64,000 nt of DNA from Desarmillaria ectypa (GCA_030407005.1 JAUDYN010000005.1:682001-746000), one strand, 5' to 3'; shown: positions 45,939 to 59,130, counted from the stretch's first letter. Made by a program: numbers and translations. The notes: a model not told the origin generated them from the letters alone.

Positions 45939-48900
45939 CTAAGGTTCTTCTTCAGGGGTGTCAAGTTGTGATAAAACTTGATCAATCCAGTACTGGTTAA
46001 TCAAGTTTTTCCATATTTTTTTCATCTGGGTTGATAATCTATTTTTGATATCCATCCTTGTGTTGAGCCAAATATGTGACATCTCCATCATTAGAGTATT
46101 TGTGGTCCAGTATTTTGACCACTTCCTTGTTCTTGGTTATGATTTTTGGAATGTATAAGGTGTGTTTTATGCTAGCCTTGTATTCTTCAATCACTTCTGT
46201 TGCATTCATCATTTCTGTTTCTCAGACCCAGGAATTGTGTTCTCTGGTCCATCCTTTCTACTTGACTAGATAATCCATGACTTCCCTAGATGGTTGTCCT
46301 CTTTTGGAGCATACTCAACAAGTGTGTGAATCTAGAACTTCTTCAATTTTGTATTCTTCTTGACCATCGATGAGGTCTGGAGGAGGAGGAGGTGGTTGCT
46401 GCTGATTTGGGAATGAAGGCATGATATAGGGAGTCAGCAATTTCTCATTGAATCAGAGATGAATCTTCCAGTGGGGTGGCAGTTTTAGCTTGTATGCTGC
46501 CATACCTGATTTTTTGATAACTTCGAATGGTCCTGTTCATTTATCATTGAGTTTCTTTTTTGGTCATGGAAGATGAAGGTTGGTGGTGTTGAGCCAGACT
46601 TTGTTACTAATTTGATATTCTCAAGGTATTTGCTTTCTCTTATCGTATTGCTCCTTCATCTGTGTCACTGCTTTTTCCAAAGCATTATGAACCTCTTTGT
46701 GGACTTTGGCCATTGTTTCTGTGAATTCTACAGCTGCAGGATTTGTGAAATTGGTCTTTTGGATAGACTTGGGAATGAGTCAGGGATTTCATCCATATAA
46801 GACCATGAATGGGCTTTTGCCAGTAGTGGAATGTGGTCTGTTGTTATGAGCAAATTCTGTGAGGGGTAGCCATGCAACCCAATCAGTTTGACAATAGTTG
46901 ACAAAGATGTGAAGGTATTTTTCAACCTCTTGATTGACTCATTCTGTCTGTCCATCCATTTGTGGATGATACATGGTGGATGTGTTCTGCATAATGTTTA
47001 ACATCCAGTATAATTCCTTTATGAAGGAAGATACAAATTAGGGTCCTCAATCAGAGATAACTACTTGAGGCATTCCATGTTTCACATAGATGTGGTTTTG
47101 GAGCATAAGAGCCCATCCTTCCACAGATAGTTCTTCATTGCATGGAATGAGAATGATGTTTTTGGAAAAATAGTCTATGATGACCAGTAAAGTGTCAAAT
47201 CTCTCAGATTCCAGAAGGCCTGTGATCATGTCTATGGAGATATGAGTCCAAGGGATGTCTGAAATTATGTTGGGGTAAAGTGGGGCAGCTTTTGCCTGGG
47301 TGTTGCTCTTTGTTCTCTGACAGGTTTCACATCCTTTGATGTAGGATTTGACATTTTTTTTCATCTTCGGCCACCAATATTCTTGTAGTATAAGTTCTTT
47401 GGTCTTGGTGATGCCTGGGTGTCCTGCCATAATATAGTCATGGTATTGCACAATGATTTCACCCTGTAGAAGTGTGTCTTGGGGAATGTAGATGCACCCA
47501 TCATACTACAATATTTCAATTCCTTGATCCCATTGTGTCTTTTGTCAAGTTGCATCTCTTATACATATCATTCATTCTTTGGTTGTGGGCAATATTAATG
47601 CCTGAAAATGTTCAGAAGAGAGGACAATCATATCTTGATTATCCTCTTTTCCTTGGTTGTGATCATCTCTTCAGCTGAGAAGATCGGCCTTTTTGTTTGC
47701 GATTCCAGCTTTATGTTGAAGGATAACATGGTATTCTGCTAATTTGGTGACCCACTGAGCTTGTCAACAGTTCAGCTTCTGGGGTTTTTGGAAATACTGG
47801 AGGTTTTGATGATTGGTCCAGATTTCAATGGTTTCTTTTGCACCCATGAGATAATGGCACCATTCTTTTAAGGCTAGCATGATAGCCAGCAACTCTTTGT
47901 CATAGATCTTGTAGTTGCATTCAGTAACCATCAATGCTTTTGACATGAAGGTGACAGGCCTCCATTTGCCATTCTGTTTCTGACTAAGAATGGCGCTGAT
48001 GGCCCCATCACTAGCATCTGCTTCCACTTGGAATTTTCCTTCATCCGAGGGGATTGTTAGAACAACATTGGTGGTCATCAACTTCTTGAGTTGATTAAAT
48101 GCTTGTTCTTGTTCTGATTCCCAAGTCCAGTCGACCTTGCTGGTTAGCTGAGTGAGAGGTTGTACAATCTTAGAATAATCACAAATGAATTTTTGATAGA
48201 AATTTGTGAATCCTAAGAAGGATTGGAGTTGGCTATTCTGCTATTCTAGCAATCTTGACAGGATCCATTCAGATTGCATTCTTGCTGATGATTACACCTA
48301 GATATTCCATTTCAAGTACTTCAAACTCGCATTTTTCTGCTTTGAGGAACAATTTGTTCTCTCAGAGATGTTGGAGAACTTGTCGAACAATGATTCTGTG
48401 TTCAGACAAGGATTTGATGAATATAAGGATATCGTTGAGGTAAATAGTAACTTTTTCTCCAGCAATTAGATCCTTGAAGATGTCATTTATCATCCACTGG
48501 AATGTGGCTGGTGAATTGATAAGGCCAAAGAACATGACTATAGGCTCAAAGAGTTTTCAGTTAGTTCTGAATGCAGCCTTTTCTTCATCTCCATCTCAGA
48601 TTTGTATGTTGTTATATCCCCATCGCACATCTAGCTTGGAGAAGTATTTTGCTCCCCATAGCTTGTCAATGAGTTCTGAGATTAAAGGGAGGGGATAGCA
48701 ATTTTTGATCATCATTTCATTCAGTTTTTGATAGTCTTGGACTGATCATAGAGAACCATCTTTTTTCTTGATGAAGAAAAAGAGAGAGGCAAAAGGGGAT
48801 TTAGAAGGTCAAATTCTTCTGGAGTCAAGATTCTTGTTGAGGAATTTATCAAGCTGTTCCTGTTTGTTTCAGTTAAGAGGATAGACTTTACAGTCTAATG

Positions 48901-49578
48901 TGGATTTGGCATTTGGGGTTAGCTTGATGGCATGGTTCCAGGGTTTTTGGTCAGGGAGTTCATCAAAGCTCTCTTTGGAGAACAAGTCTCTAAAGCTTTG
49001 ATACTGAGGAGGCATGAGCTCCTCAAAAGTCTTCTTCAGTTTCTCTGCATTTGTGGCTGCTGCCAGTTCATTCACATGGTGTACTGCTTAAAGGATGATT
49101 TCTTCTTGCATATTGACTGCTAGAATAGTTTCACCTTCTTCCAATTCTTTGTCCCATCTGTCTTCTTTATTGGCATCAGGAATTGTGAAATAGTTTTTTA
49201 CACAATGACATTGTCTGAATGTCATGATTTCTATCTTCCAGTTGACTAGGGGATTATGACATTTAAGCCAGTCATGGCTCAAGTACACTGTCTTGGAGCC
49301 CAAATCTGTGACCACAAGGTCGATTCATTCTACATGGTCTCTGATGGTCATTTGGAGTTCCATAAATTCAGTTATGTTGCCTGCCTTGTTACAGGTACCA
49401 TCTGCATTATAAATAGGAATTGAGGCAGCAGCTTTTCTGGTATCCAACTGGTGTTGTTAGACATATGTTCAATTGATAGAACTGCCTGTGCAGCCACTAT
49501 CCAACAACACTCAGATTGTCAATGTCTTCTTTCCCATACAGGGAGAGAGCTGGATATCCACCAAGAAGTCCTGTCCAG
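45939..49578 (-). pseudogene. E1 pol remnant: protease, RT, RNase H, integrase, chromodomain
   Basis: Protease active site L-L-D-S-G-C-T-G-S lies near 49490; TDLGSKTVYLSHDWLKCHNP (from 49315) closes it. Reverse transcriptase is around 48830-48140; its catalytic box at about 48440-48429 reads Y-L-N-D, so the first essential Asp is lost. RNase H covers about 48081-47690 (EADASDGAISAILSQ). Integrase has YWWPKMKKNVKSYIKGCETC (47400) and ISIDMITGLLESERFDTLLV. A chromodomain of the DYLVK type lies near 46270. The frame is broken by many stops and shifts. The stop ending the C-terminal EEP is at 45939-45941. Confidence 0.85.
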
Positions 49579-50938
49579 TGATATGCCATCTACATGTTCA
49601 CACCTAGATTTTGTGATTTTGTAACAATACTATTGCACATCTATCCTATACTAGTGATACATAGAGGACTATAGCTGAGGCTTCGAGCTGATAGTTAAAA
49701 GCAGTAAGCAACTGATAGAGCCAGGACCTAGATGCAACACCATTAGTGGGTTAAATCTATCAGCTGGCCAGACTAGTAACTCGAATGCTAGCAGGACTAA
49801 GTGAAATACAGCCACTAGCAAATGAAGGATGCTACTAGCACACAAAAACCAGGAGCAGAATACACAGATCTCGTGAAGTTCTGTCACTAGCAGCCCAGAC
49901 TAGGCATAAATGCCTAAGTCAGGATAACTAGTCACATGGCAATCTTAAAACAGGACTTAGAAATAAATTAGGAATGGATTAACCTTGAGCCCAGATCCGA
50001 CTATTTCAATATAGATCTCTTATGATTGATGCTAGTGGAGCCAGACTGCACCCTTGATCATGATTGGATAGCTGTTACAGGCACCAATATCCGGATATCC
50101 ATATAACCACATTACTAGGGCATGTAGTTGTGCCAAGGGTGTGGAAAGACCAACTGTGGAGTCTCTAGACCGAATATTTGAAAAGAAAACAGACTAGACT
50201 GACTATTGTGTGATTATTCACCATTATTTGTGACTAGCCAAGAAATCCTTACCAATATACCCTATACCCAGATGATATTTATAGTTCTGCCTCAGTAGTA
50301 TATAAGTAGTGGGATGGGCAGTCATGAAAAGCAGGCAAGCCATCCCTGCAGTTGAGCTCTCACTAGTAGTAACTGGTGTCCCCAATTAAAGGCTTTTGTG
50401 CTTAACCTCGATGAAGTGATTAATATTTGCTAAGTCACCTATAGAATTGCATTGAATTGAAGTTCCTTAGAGTCACTGTTGTGTCCTGCAAAGGTCCGGA
50501 GTGTTTTGAAGTTAGTTCAAGCAAAGTTCTCAGAGTTATAGTATTATTCTTAGGCCAAGAGCGCCACTAGTTAGCCAAGAGCACAACTAGTCAAGTGTTT
50601 ATCACTTGTAGGAAGCAGTATAGGGCCAAGAGCACCACCAGTCTGAAGCAGTTTCAGTCAGAATGAGCGCAGTAGCTCAAACCAAGTCACTCTTATCCAA
50701 TTGTGTCTTACCCACCCTACTAGTACAAGTAGTACTTTGTATAACTCACTAGTAACAAATAAAACATCTTTAAGACAATTGTACTTGATTATTGAAGTCT
50801 GCAGAGTGCTTCCATCATACTCGAAACTGCCCAAAGTCAATATTGGTGATTAAGTGTAGAGTAGTAAGAGGTTTAATGTGATTGGTGTTCATTGTCATTC
50901 CCTAATTCTTTTGTCACTCGCTGTTACCAAGCACATCA
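49579..50938 (+). repeat. LTR C copy 2 (solo LTR at a rearrangement junction)
   Basis: It has the same termini (TGATATGC/GCACATCA) and, by eye, well over 90% identity with 5167-6506; differences are mostly transitions plus a short duplication near 50565. Left flank is the protease of E1 (minus strand), right flank the gag leader of E2 (plus strand). The adjoining 5-mers tccag and ccatc do not match, so there is no target-site duplication. Confidence 0.9.
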
Positions 50939-50961
50939 CCATCCACCCCAACACCCCCAAC

Positions 50962-53270
50962 ATGGCCTTCTCAGGAGGCCTTCCCCTATCTGATTGGGAC
51001 CTCAAGAGGAGGAGACAATCCCTCATCCCTGGATCCACTCCACAGACCCCTCCTTCTTGGAGGAGTTCATAATATGTGGTGAGTCCACAAACAACCAGAT
51101 GGAATGACCCTCCACCCCCACCTAAGAATATACAAGAAACATATGGGCTATGTCTGAGGATCCCCCGCCTGTGTATACCTCTCCCCAATGTCCCTGTCCC
51201 TGCTCCCCAACTCTCTCTTGCCTCCACTATAGACCCTAACACCCCAATGATCCTGGACTGGATTGAAACCACCCATATGGCCTCTGGGGCAGAGAACAAT
51301 GGCCAAGAGAAGGAACGGAGTCCTCCTCATCACTCCCCATCATTGAGCTCTCCAACAACTCCAACAGAGAGCTCAACTCCATGACCCTGACTGCTTCCTT
51401 CCCCCCTGATAGCCTGTTTAACTCTGATGGGCCCAACTACAACTGGCCTGACCTCTTTAAGGTTGATTGGGACCTATTTGGCCCCTTTAGGGCCACCACC
51501 TGGAATCTTTGATGTGCTGATGTCAAGGCCTAAATGGACTGGCCTGAGGCCAGACCTAACATGAATGAGTGGCTGGCACTCAACTGAGATGACCCCATAT
51601 GGGGCACCAACCCAGGCACCACCATTCACACCTGAATATATGCCAACCAGCATAGAACCCTTTTCCCCCCAGCCACAGGAGACCTGGTACCCAGGCTATG
51701 CCCTTGGATGGCAGAGGAGTGATGGGAGCTGAATCACTCCCTTCAACAGTTATGGCAACTGGAGGTTAACTGAGAGAAGGAGGATGGGTGCAACACTCAA
51801 TTTTGATACATTTACTTATGGTACAGATGGACTGGGATATGCCCAGCTGCAATATATGAATATCCCCAACTATCCCCCTGACACTCTAGCTCAACAGCCA
51901 CAACCCCTGCCTAACTTGCCACCATACAGTCAGGCATGTCAACAAGGCTATCACCCCTATCAGGGTGGTAGTCTTCTATTCACAGGAGCAGGAGAAGGTT
52001 CCAAAGGAAGCACTGCCCCTGCAGGGTCATCATCCATGATGGCAGATGAAATTTGGCAGCAGACAAAAACTGCACTAGCTGAGAAGAAGCAATGTATCAG
52101 GGAAATGCATGAGAAACTCATAAAGAAAGAGGCTGCCCAACAAAAAATGGCAGACTACCTCCACAAAAAAGACAAGGGGAAGGAACCCAAGCATAGGAGG
52201 TCTACTGAGCCTCCCCAAGGATATCCAGCTCCCCAACTGGATCAATATTTGATCTCAAGGCCACCTCCTGGCAAGAGTCCCCCCAACTCTTTGCCCAACC
52301 CCATTGGGAATGCTCTGACTGATGCCCCTTATATAGGAATCAAACCTATCCTTATCCAGCCCTCCAAGCCATTTAAGAGGGACCATGATAATATCAAATA
52401 CTTTATAGGTGATTGCATTACCTATTTCAAAGTGTTCCACCACTTCTTCTAGCTGCCATCACATCTGGTATTATTTGTGACCTCCCACTTCAAGGAGGCC
52501 ACCAAGGACTGATGGGTCTACAAGAGACCCAAATTCTGGGTCAAAGACATCTATGATGGCACCCTCACCCACTTTTGATATCTGTTGTGGGAGGATTTTG
52601 TTGACATGGTCTCACATCAATTTAGAGACCCAGTGATTGAGAAAGTCCATGAAAAGTGGATGTTTGACCTTTAGATGAGAACACAGCCTGCCTCTCATTA
52701 CTTCCAGAAACTGGAGAAAAAAGTGAAATTGGTGGGCTGATAGACTGATGAGTACAAGCATGGCATCATGGTGAAGGCTGTCCAACTAAGGGTACTGACC
52801 TCCTATATGATCTTCATCTCTAATATAGGTATCAACATTCCACACATGTATCCAGAGTGGAAAGAAAGGATCTCCTGCATGTATAAGGAGAGACAGCAGA
52901 AATGGGTCTTTGACCAAATGGCAGGAATTCCCCAGAATGGGCAGAAGAAGGACTCCTATCCCAACCCCCAACAACAACACTCCAGTGGCAAAGCTGCCAC
53001 TGGGGTAACAAGTTCCTCAGCCCAAAAGCTGATGGCCCATGTGGGTCCCAGTCAAGATAGCAGATTGGGCCAATAGATGACATATGGGGGATTAGGACAG
53101 CTGATGGAAGTTGATTGATGAAAAGCAGAAGGAAGGTGCTTCTAGTGCAATAAGAAGGGTCACATGGCCAAGGACTGTCCTAGAAGAAAGGACTTCAAGG
53201 ACATTAGGTCAGTAGAGCCCACTAACAAAGCAGTGCTGCCTACAGCCAAGATCAAGGAGGTAAAAGAATA
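50962..53270 (+). pseudogene. E2 gag remnant
   Basis: The start MAFSGGLPLSDWDLKRRRQS is intact, then stops appear. The long open piece 51784-52452 is Pro/Gln-rich and has a coiled-coil stretch KKQCIREMHEKLIKKEAAQQ. Capsid-like sequence follows (FVDMVSHQFRDPVIEKVHEK, YFQKLEKKVKLV, WKERISCMYKERQQKWVFD). A zinc knuckle C-x2-C-x4-H-x4-C (GRCF*CNKKGHMAKDC, one stop inside) is at about 53140-53185. Confidence 0.75.
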
Positions 53271-53297
53271 GGTCAACAAGGGTTCAATTCCCCTTGC

Positions 53298-54466
53298 TTG
53301 ACCCATACCTCCAGTGATGAGTCCTCAGTTTCTGTGGGTCAGACTTATATACATGCACTAGGACTGTTAAAAACACAAAAAAATATGACTTCATTTCAGA
53401 CTCTGAAACTGAAGATCTCTGAAGAATCAAACAAGAACCAGTATGTCACACTTTCAGAAGAAGCTGACATAATTATCTATAGTGAATCCTAAGCCCCCAA
53501 TGAGATGCAGGATTTACCAGATGGTGCTGGTACTGCTATGAAGTTCAACAAGCCTACTTTGGTAAACTCACTAGATATATGGGTAAAACCACAGACTGGG
53601 GCAAGTAGATGGGATGCCCTAGGGCCTCTGAAGCCAAAAACCCCCACATCTCCATTTAGGAAGCCAAGTCCAAACTCAGTCTCACCAGGGCTGTTGGGGG
53701 AAACAAATGCCCACCAAGGCCAAGGATTGAGAGATATCTGATGAGTCAGGAAGATGACTCACAAGACTCTCAGGAAGAATCAACCCACACTGGCTGGAGG
53801 AAAAGCCATGAGCTATCTGAATCAGTTGGAGGAAACCAGTTGGCCAAACTGACAGTGATGATGGCATTCATATCAGTGACTGGTCCCAGCTCCAAGTACT
53901 TCACCAAAAAAGATGGTATCATGACTCTAACCTCATTGGCAGTGCAAGTGCAGGCCAAAGAATCAGGGGAAGCTGCTAGCACCCAGGCAGTAAAAAGGGG
54001 GCATCTGACCCAGGAAAAAGATGGCAACTCCTGGCCTGCTTCACCCCTGGCAGCTGACAGTGACATGAAAGGTAGGGTCACCATACAATATCTGAATCAG
54101 GATCTGAAAGTTTGGCTGAGCCCAGCAAGACCTCAGTCTAGCTTCATCAAGGAAAGTGCTAGCCAGGGACCTGGTAGCAAGCCCCTTGACTTGAGGGAGA
54201 AAGTATCAGTTGAGCTATCAGTACCAGCAGATCCTGACTCTGACAATGTGGAATGGATGCTGACTTTGCTAGTTGACATCCTCAGAGATTGGAGTGCAAC
54301 TGCCTATCACCCATCACTGGTAGCACTCACAACAGCCACAGGAAAGGAATCTACTAGCACCCAGGCAGTAAAGAGGGGGCACTCCAGTAGAATCACAACT
54401 ATCATTGAGGTACCTGATGAAGAAGACAATACAGCATTCCAAATTTGGAAAGCCAGACAATCCTAA
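53298..54466 (+). pseudogene. E2 gag-pol linker region
   Basis: Two frames (53505-53741 and 53741-54466) are open although the rest of the element is riddled with stops. The second holds the motif STQAVKRGH twice (about 53980 and 54355), each after a Lys/Glu/Ala-rich run. I recognise no domain; it is likely the disordered linker between nucleocapsid and protease. Confidence 0.45.
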
Positions 54467-54589
54467 ATCCCAAAACCTGAATCTGAATCACTCCCTAACA
54501 AGGGGGTACCAAATTCCAAAACCCTGATGACCCCACAAAGATCCAATCATGTGTGATACAGACCATTTGGAATCAACTGGACTCTATGT

Positions 54590-57500
54590 GTGATCTATAC
54601 TGCAAAGAACTTGGCAGCTGCCAAAGCTGTTCTCTCAATTTGGATTCATCTCAAACAACTCAGAGAACTCACTGAAGAACTCATCCAGAGTTTACAGGCC
54701 AAAGAGAGCTTAGCCCATGAAAAGCTCTATGAACTTCACAAACCAATTCAATATATCTGTGGCACCAATAATTCTGGACAGGATTTCCTGGTGGATGTCA
54801 AATTGGCCCCTTGGACTGGGAAACAGATGTTAACAACCAGAGCATTGTTAGATAGTGGCTGCATGGGCAGCTTGATCAACTGAAGCTACATTCAACAACA
54901 CCAGTTGGACACCCAAAAGGCTGCAGTTCCCATTCCTATCTATAATGCCAATGGAACTCACAACAAGGCCAGTGATATAACCGAATTTGTGGAAATCTGA
55001 ATAACCATCAGAGACCACACTGAATGAATCAACTTAGCAGTCACAGATTTGGGCTCCAAAACATTGTATCTGGAGCATGACTGGCTTAAATGCCATAACC
55101 CATCAATCAATTGGAAGATGGGTTGAATGACTTTTGGATGCTGCTCTTGTGTTAAAAGTCTATTTTCCCTTCCCAATGCAGACAGCAAAGACTGATGGGA
55201 TGAAGAGCTAGAAGAAGGTGAAAGTATTCTTGCAATCAACATGCAAGAAGAAATCCTTCTATGAGCAGTATATCATGCCAATGAATTGGCAGCAGTGGCA
55301 AATGCAGAAAAACTGAAGAAGATTTTTGAAAAGCTCATACCTCCTCAGTATCAAAGCTTTAGAGATTTATTCTCAAAAGAAAGCTTTGATGAACTCCCCA
55401 AATGAAAAGCTTGGGATCATGCAATTAAACTAATCCCTAACACCAAGTCCACATTAGACTGTAAGGTCTATCTGCTCAACCACAATGAACAAGAACAGTT
55501 GGACAAGTTCCTCAATAAAAAATTAGATTCTGGACACATCCATCCTTTGAAATCTCCCTTTGCTTCACCCTTTTTCTTCATAAAAAAGAAAGATGGATCA
55601 CTACATCCTGTTCAGGATTATCAAAAACTAAACAAGATGACCATCAAGAATCATTATCCCCTCCCATTGAACTCTGAACTCATTGACAAGTTACAAGAAG
55701 CCAAGTATTTCTCCAAATTGGATGTTAGATGGGGATACAACAATGTATGAATCTGCAATGGAGATGAAGAAAAAGCAGCATTCAGAACTAACTGAGGGCT
55801 TTTCAAACCCATGGTCATATTCTTTGGACTTACTAATTCACCAGCCACATTCCAGTGGATGATGAATGACATCTTCAAGGATCTTATTGCAGGAGGAAAG
55901 GTCACCATCTATCTTGATGATATTCTGATCTTTACCAAATCTCTTTCCAAACACCAAACTATAGTATGACAAGTTCTTCAATGACTCTGAGAAAACAAAC
56001 TATTTCTCAAAGCTGAGAAATGTGAATTTGAAGTGCTCAAAACTGAGTATTTAGGAGTAGTCATCAGTGAAGATGCCATTCATGTGGACCCCATCAAAGT
56101 CACTGGAATTGCAGAATAGCCAATCTCTATGAAGAAAAAGGAACTTCAATCCTTTTTAGGGTTCACCAACTTCTACTGAAAATTCATTCATGACTATTCC
56201 AAGATAGTCAGACCCCTAATGCAGTTGACTGGCAAGATTGACTGGACATGGGGACCCAAACAGGAACAGACATTCATTCAACTTAAAAACCTGATGACCA
56301 CCAATGTCATCCTAATGATTCCTTCAGATGAAGGAAAATTCCAAGTAGAAGCAGATTCAAGCAATGAAGCCATTGGTGCTGTTCTCTCCCAAGAACAGAA
56401 TGGCAAATGGAGACCCATAGCATTCATGTCCAAAGCCCTGACTATGACAGAATGAAACTATGAGATCTATGACAAGGAACTACTAGCAATCATGCTAGTG
56501 CTAGAAGAATGGTGACACTACTTGATGGGCACCAAGGAGGAAATTGAGATCTGGATGGATCATCAAAATCTCCAGTGCTTCCACAAGCCATAAAAGTTAA
56601 ACCATCAACAAGCTCAATTGGTCACTGAGTTAGCAGAATACTATTTCATTCTCCAACACAAGGCTGGAACAGCAAACAAGAAGGCAGATCTGCTCAGTTG
56701 ATATGATGATCATGATCAAGGAAAAGAAGACAATAAGAATGTAGTTGTCCTTTCTCCAGAACACTTCCAGGCACTCATGTTACCCACCTATGATGAGCAA
56801 GTTACATGAATCAAAGATGCTACCTGACAACAAAAGCAATGGGACTCTGGGATTGAAAAATCCCTTAATCACAAATAAGGGATTATTCAGAGGGATGACC
56901 TCCTCTGGTATGATAGATGTATTTATATCCCAAAAAATGAAAGTCTTTAAGGAGAAATCATTGCCCAACATCATGATCACATAACAGTTGGTCACCCTGG
57001 GATCATCAAAACCACTGAATTAATCCTATGAGATTATTGGTGGCCCAAAGTGAAATGAGATGTGGAAGTCTATATCAAAGGATGTGAAGTATGCCAAAGA
57101 ACAAAAAGCAATACCCAGGCAAAGGCTGCTCTGCTATATCCCAATGTCATTCCAACCACACCATGGACTCATGTTTCTGTCAATATGATTATCAGCCTTC
57201 TAGAATCAGAAGGCTATGACACCTTACTTGTTATTGTAGACTAATTCTCCAAAAACATCATTCCAATTCCTTATCATGAAGAACTATCTGCTGAAGGATG
57301 GGCCCATCCATATACTTTAGAATCATGTCTATGCCAAATATAGAATGCCTCAAGTTGTCATTTTAGACCAAGACCCTCAATTCATATTGTCCTTCATGAA
57401 GGAACTCTATCAGATGCTGAATATAACTCAGAACACATCCACTGCATACCATCCACAAACCAATGGACAGACCAAATGAGTCAATCAGGAGATTGAGAAA

Positions 57501-58436
57501 TATTTATGAATCTTCATCAATCACAGACAGAATGACTGGGTGGAATGGCTACCACTCACTGAATTTGCATATAACAACTGAGTGCATTCAGTGACAGAGA
57601 AGAGTCTGTTCATGGCCCTATATGGAAGAAATCCCTGACTCCTTCCTGACTCCATGAGAAAAACACAATTCGCCAATCCATCAGCTATAGAATTTGCAGA
57701 AACAATGGCCCAAGTCCACAAGGAGGTCCATGATGCTTTAGAAAAGGCAGCAGTGTAAATGAAGGCACAATATAACAAGACAAAACAACTGCCATGACAG
57801 TACTAGGCTGGGGACCATATATGGCTGAATATGACCAACCTCCATCTTCTATATCCCAAGAAAAAACTCAATGATATATGAACAGGACTATTTGAAATGA
57901 TTAAAAAAGCAGGAGTAGCAGCATATAAACTGAAACTGCCACTGCATTGGAAGATTCACCCCCAATTTAATGAAAAGTTGTTGACTCCATATATCATACC
58001 CTCATTCCCAAACCAACAACAGCCCCACCACCTCCCCCTCCTGGACTCTTGCACCCAATGAGTATAAGCAAAGAAGGAACAACTATCTAGAATAGTCACC
58101 AACTATCTGGTCAAATGGAAAGGATGGACCAGAGAACATAACTCATGGGTCTGAGAGACAGAAATGACAAATGCAAAGGATGCAATTCTGGAGTATGAAG
58201 CTAATGTTAACTGCACACTACACACCATCAAAATCATAACTAAGGAAAAAGTCATAACTCATCTACTCGACCACAAATACTCAGACAATGAAGATGTTGC
58301 TTACCTAGCCAAACACAAGGATGGACTTTGAAAATGAATTATCAATCCAGATAAAAACATATGGAAAAGATTAATTGACCAATACTAGATCAATCAAGCA
58401 AAATCACAACTTGAATCCCCTGAAGAAGAACCATAG
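54590..58436 (+). pseudogene. E2 pol remnant: protease, RT, RNase H, integrase, chromodomain
   Basis: Protease: QDFLVDVKLAPW and ALLDSGCMGS at about 54840-54875. RT: SPFASPFFFIKKKDGSLHPV at about 55550, Y-L-D-D intact at about 55910-55921. RNase H: VEADSSNEAIGAVLSQEQNG at about 56345, ending KKADLLS. Integrase: YIKGCEVCQRTKSNTQA at about 57070, further DDE-type sequence to about 57600. Chromodomain with TNYLVKWKGWT at about 58097. Arg positions conserved in sister copies are often TGA here (for example after LIN, in DHTE*INL, in WKMG*MTF). It ends at TAG 58434-58436. Confidence 0.85.
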
Positions 58437-58468
58437 CAGTCAGGATGACTGCTTTAACAAGAGGGTAA

Positions 58469-58861
58469 TGTTATGATTTTTTCATTATCTTATCATGATT
58501 TATATTGCATACTTATGCAACATCATCGTATCCAATAAAACCCTGGTACTTAGTCCAACCAAGCCACTCACAATCCACAGATTCTCAATTCTTTCCATCT
58601 AGTTGGTTTATGATCATCTGACTTCTAACATTTCATGCATGGACACTCATGTTTCACCTATTAATAAACACTGTACTTTCATATATAAAGTAGAGAGACT
58701 TTGTACTTAGTCTCTATCTTCTGACTAAGTTGCAATCATATACTATCTACTACACTCTTCTAAAGACTAGCCATCCTCTTACTTACAGGTGATTGTTCAA
58801 ACACAAGACAGCCCAAGAGTGACACATATCCCAAGATCACATGATAGATCAGGCTATAACA
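58469..58861 (+). repeat. LTR A copy 2 (3' LTR of E2)
   Basis: It follows the purine tract taacaagagggtaa, starts TGTTATGATT and ends GCTATAACA (inverted termini TGTTAT/ATAACA). 393 bases. Its reverse complement resembles LTR A copies 1 and 3. Confidence 0.8.
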
Positions 58862-59130
58862 TATTGTTTCTATTGTTTCATGCATGGATACCACACTATG
58901 GCTATTATTAGAATCCATACTTTAGTATATAAGTAGTGTAGCTCTCACTGTATAGTCTCCAGCTTTGAGCTAAGTTTAATCATACCAAACTTTTCTTATT
59001 GACTCCTCCTCTTGCCTAAAGCTAGCCTTTAGTCTTGACTCCTAGTCAACAACTGTCTTAGACTCATTGGGTGACTGTACAAACATGATACAGCCCATTA
59101 TTTACCATTGTTGTCCAATGGAGTTTAGGT
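58862..59130 (+). repeat. LTR B fragment (3' portion)
   Basis: Similar to 61505-61702 (shared: tcatgcatgga/tcacacatgga, tagtatataag, agctttgagctaagtttaat, cctaaagctag, ttagactcattgg). It ends tctaaca, the likely true end of LTR B, and abuts an RNase H remnant. Confidence 0.6.

Larger units (their letters stand above)
45510..49578 (-). mobile_element. Gypsy chromovirus E1, 5' truncated
   Basis: Minus-strand order is protease, reverse transcriptase, RNase H, integrase, chromodomain, purine tract, LTR A. Gag and the 5' LTR are missing: homology stops at 49578 just upstream of the protease, where LTR C copy 2 begins. CpG is strongly depleted. Confidence 0.85.
50939..58861 (+). mobile_element. 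Gypsy chromovirus E2, nearly full length, lacking 5' LTR
   Basis: Gag, protease, RT, RNase H, integrase, chromodomain and a 3' LTR A follow in order. The 5' LTR and primer-binding site are absent; 23 bases after LTR C the gag start codon appears. Dozens of TGA stops break the frames, and stretches of several hundred bases lack any CpG. It shares the LTR A family with E1 and E4. Confidence 0.88.

Noticed and set aside
53260..53300. tRNA-like T-arm (gggttcaattcccc)
   Set aside because: No acceptor, D or anticodon stem around it; it lies in the gag-pol part of a decayed element.
54900..58400. TGA recoded as an amino acid in the element
   Set aside because: Host genes end at TGA normally, and TGA sits where sister copies have Arg, which CpG decay explains; frameshifts and other stop types occur too.
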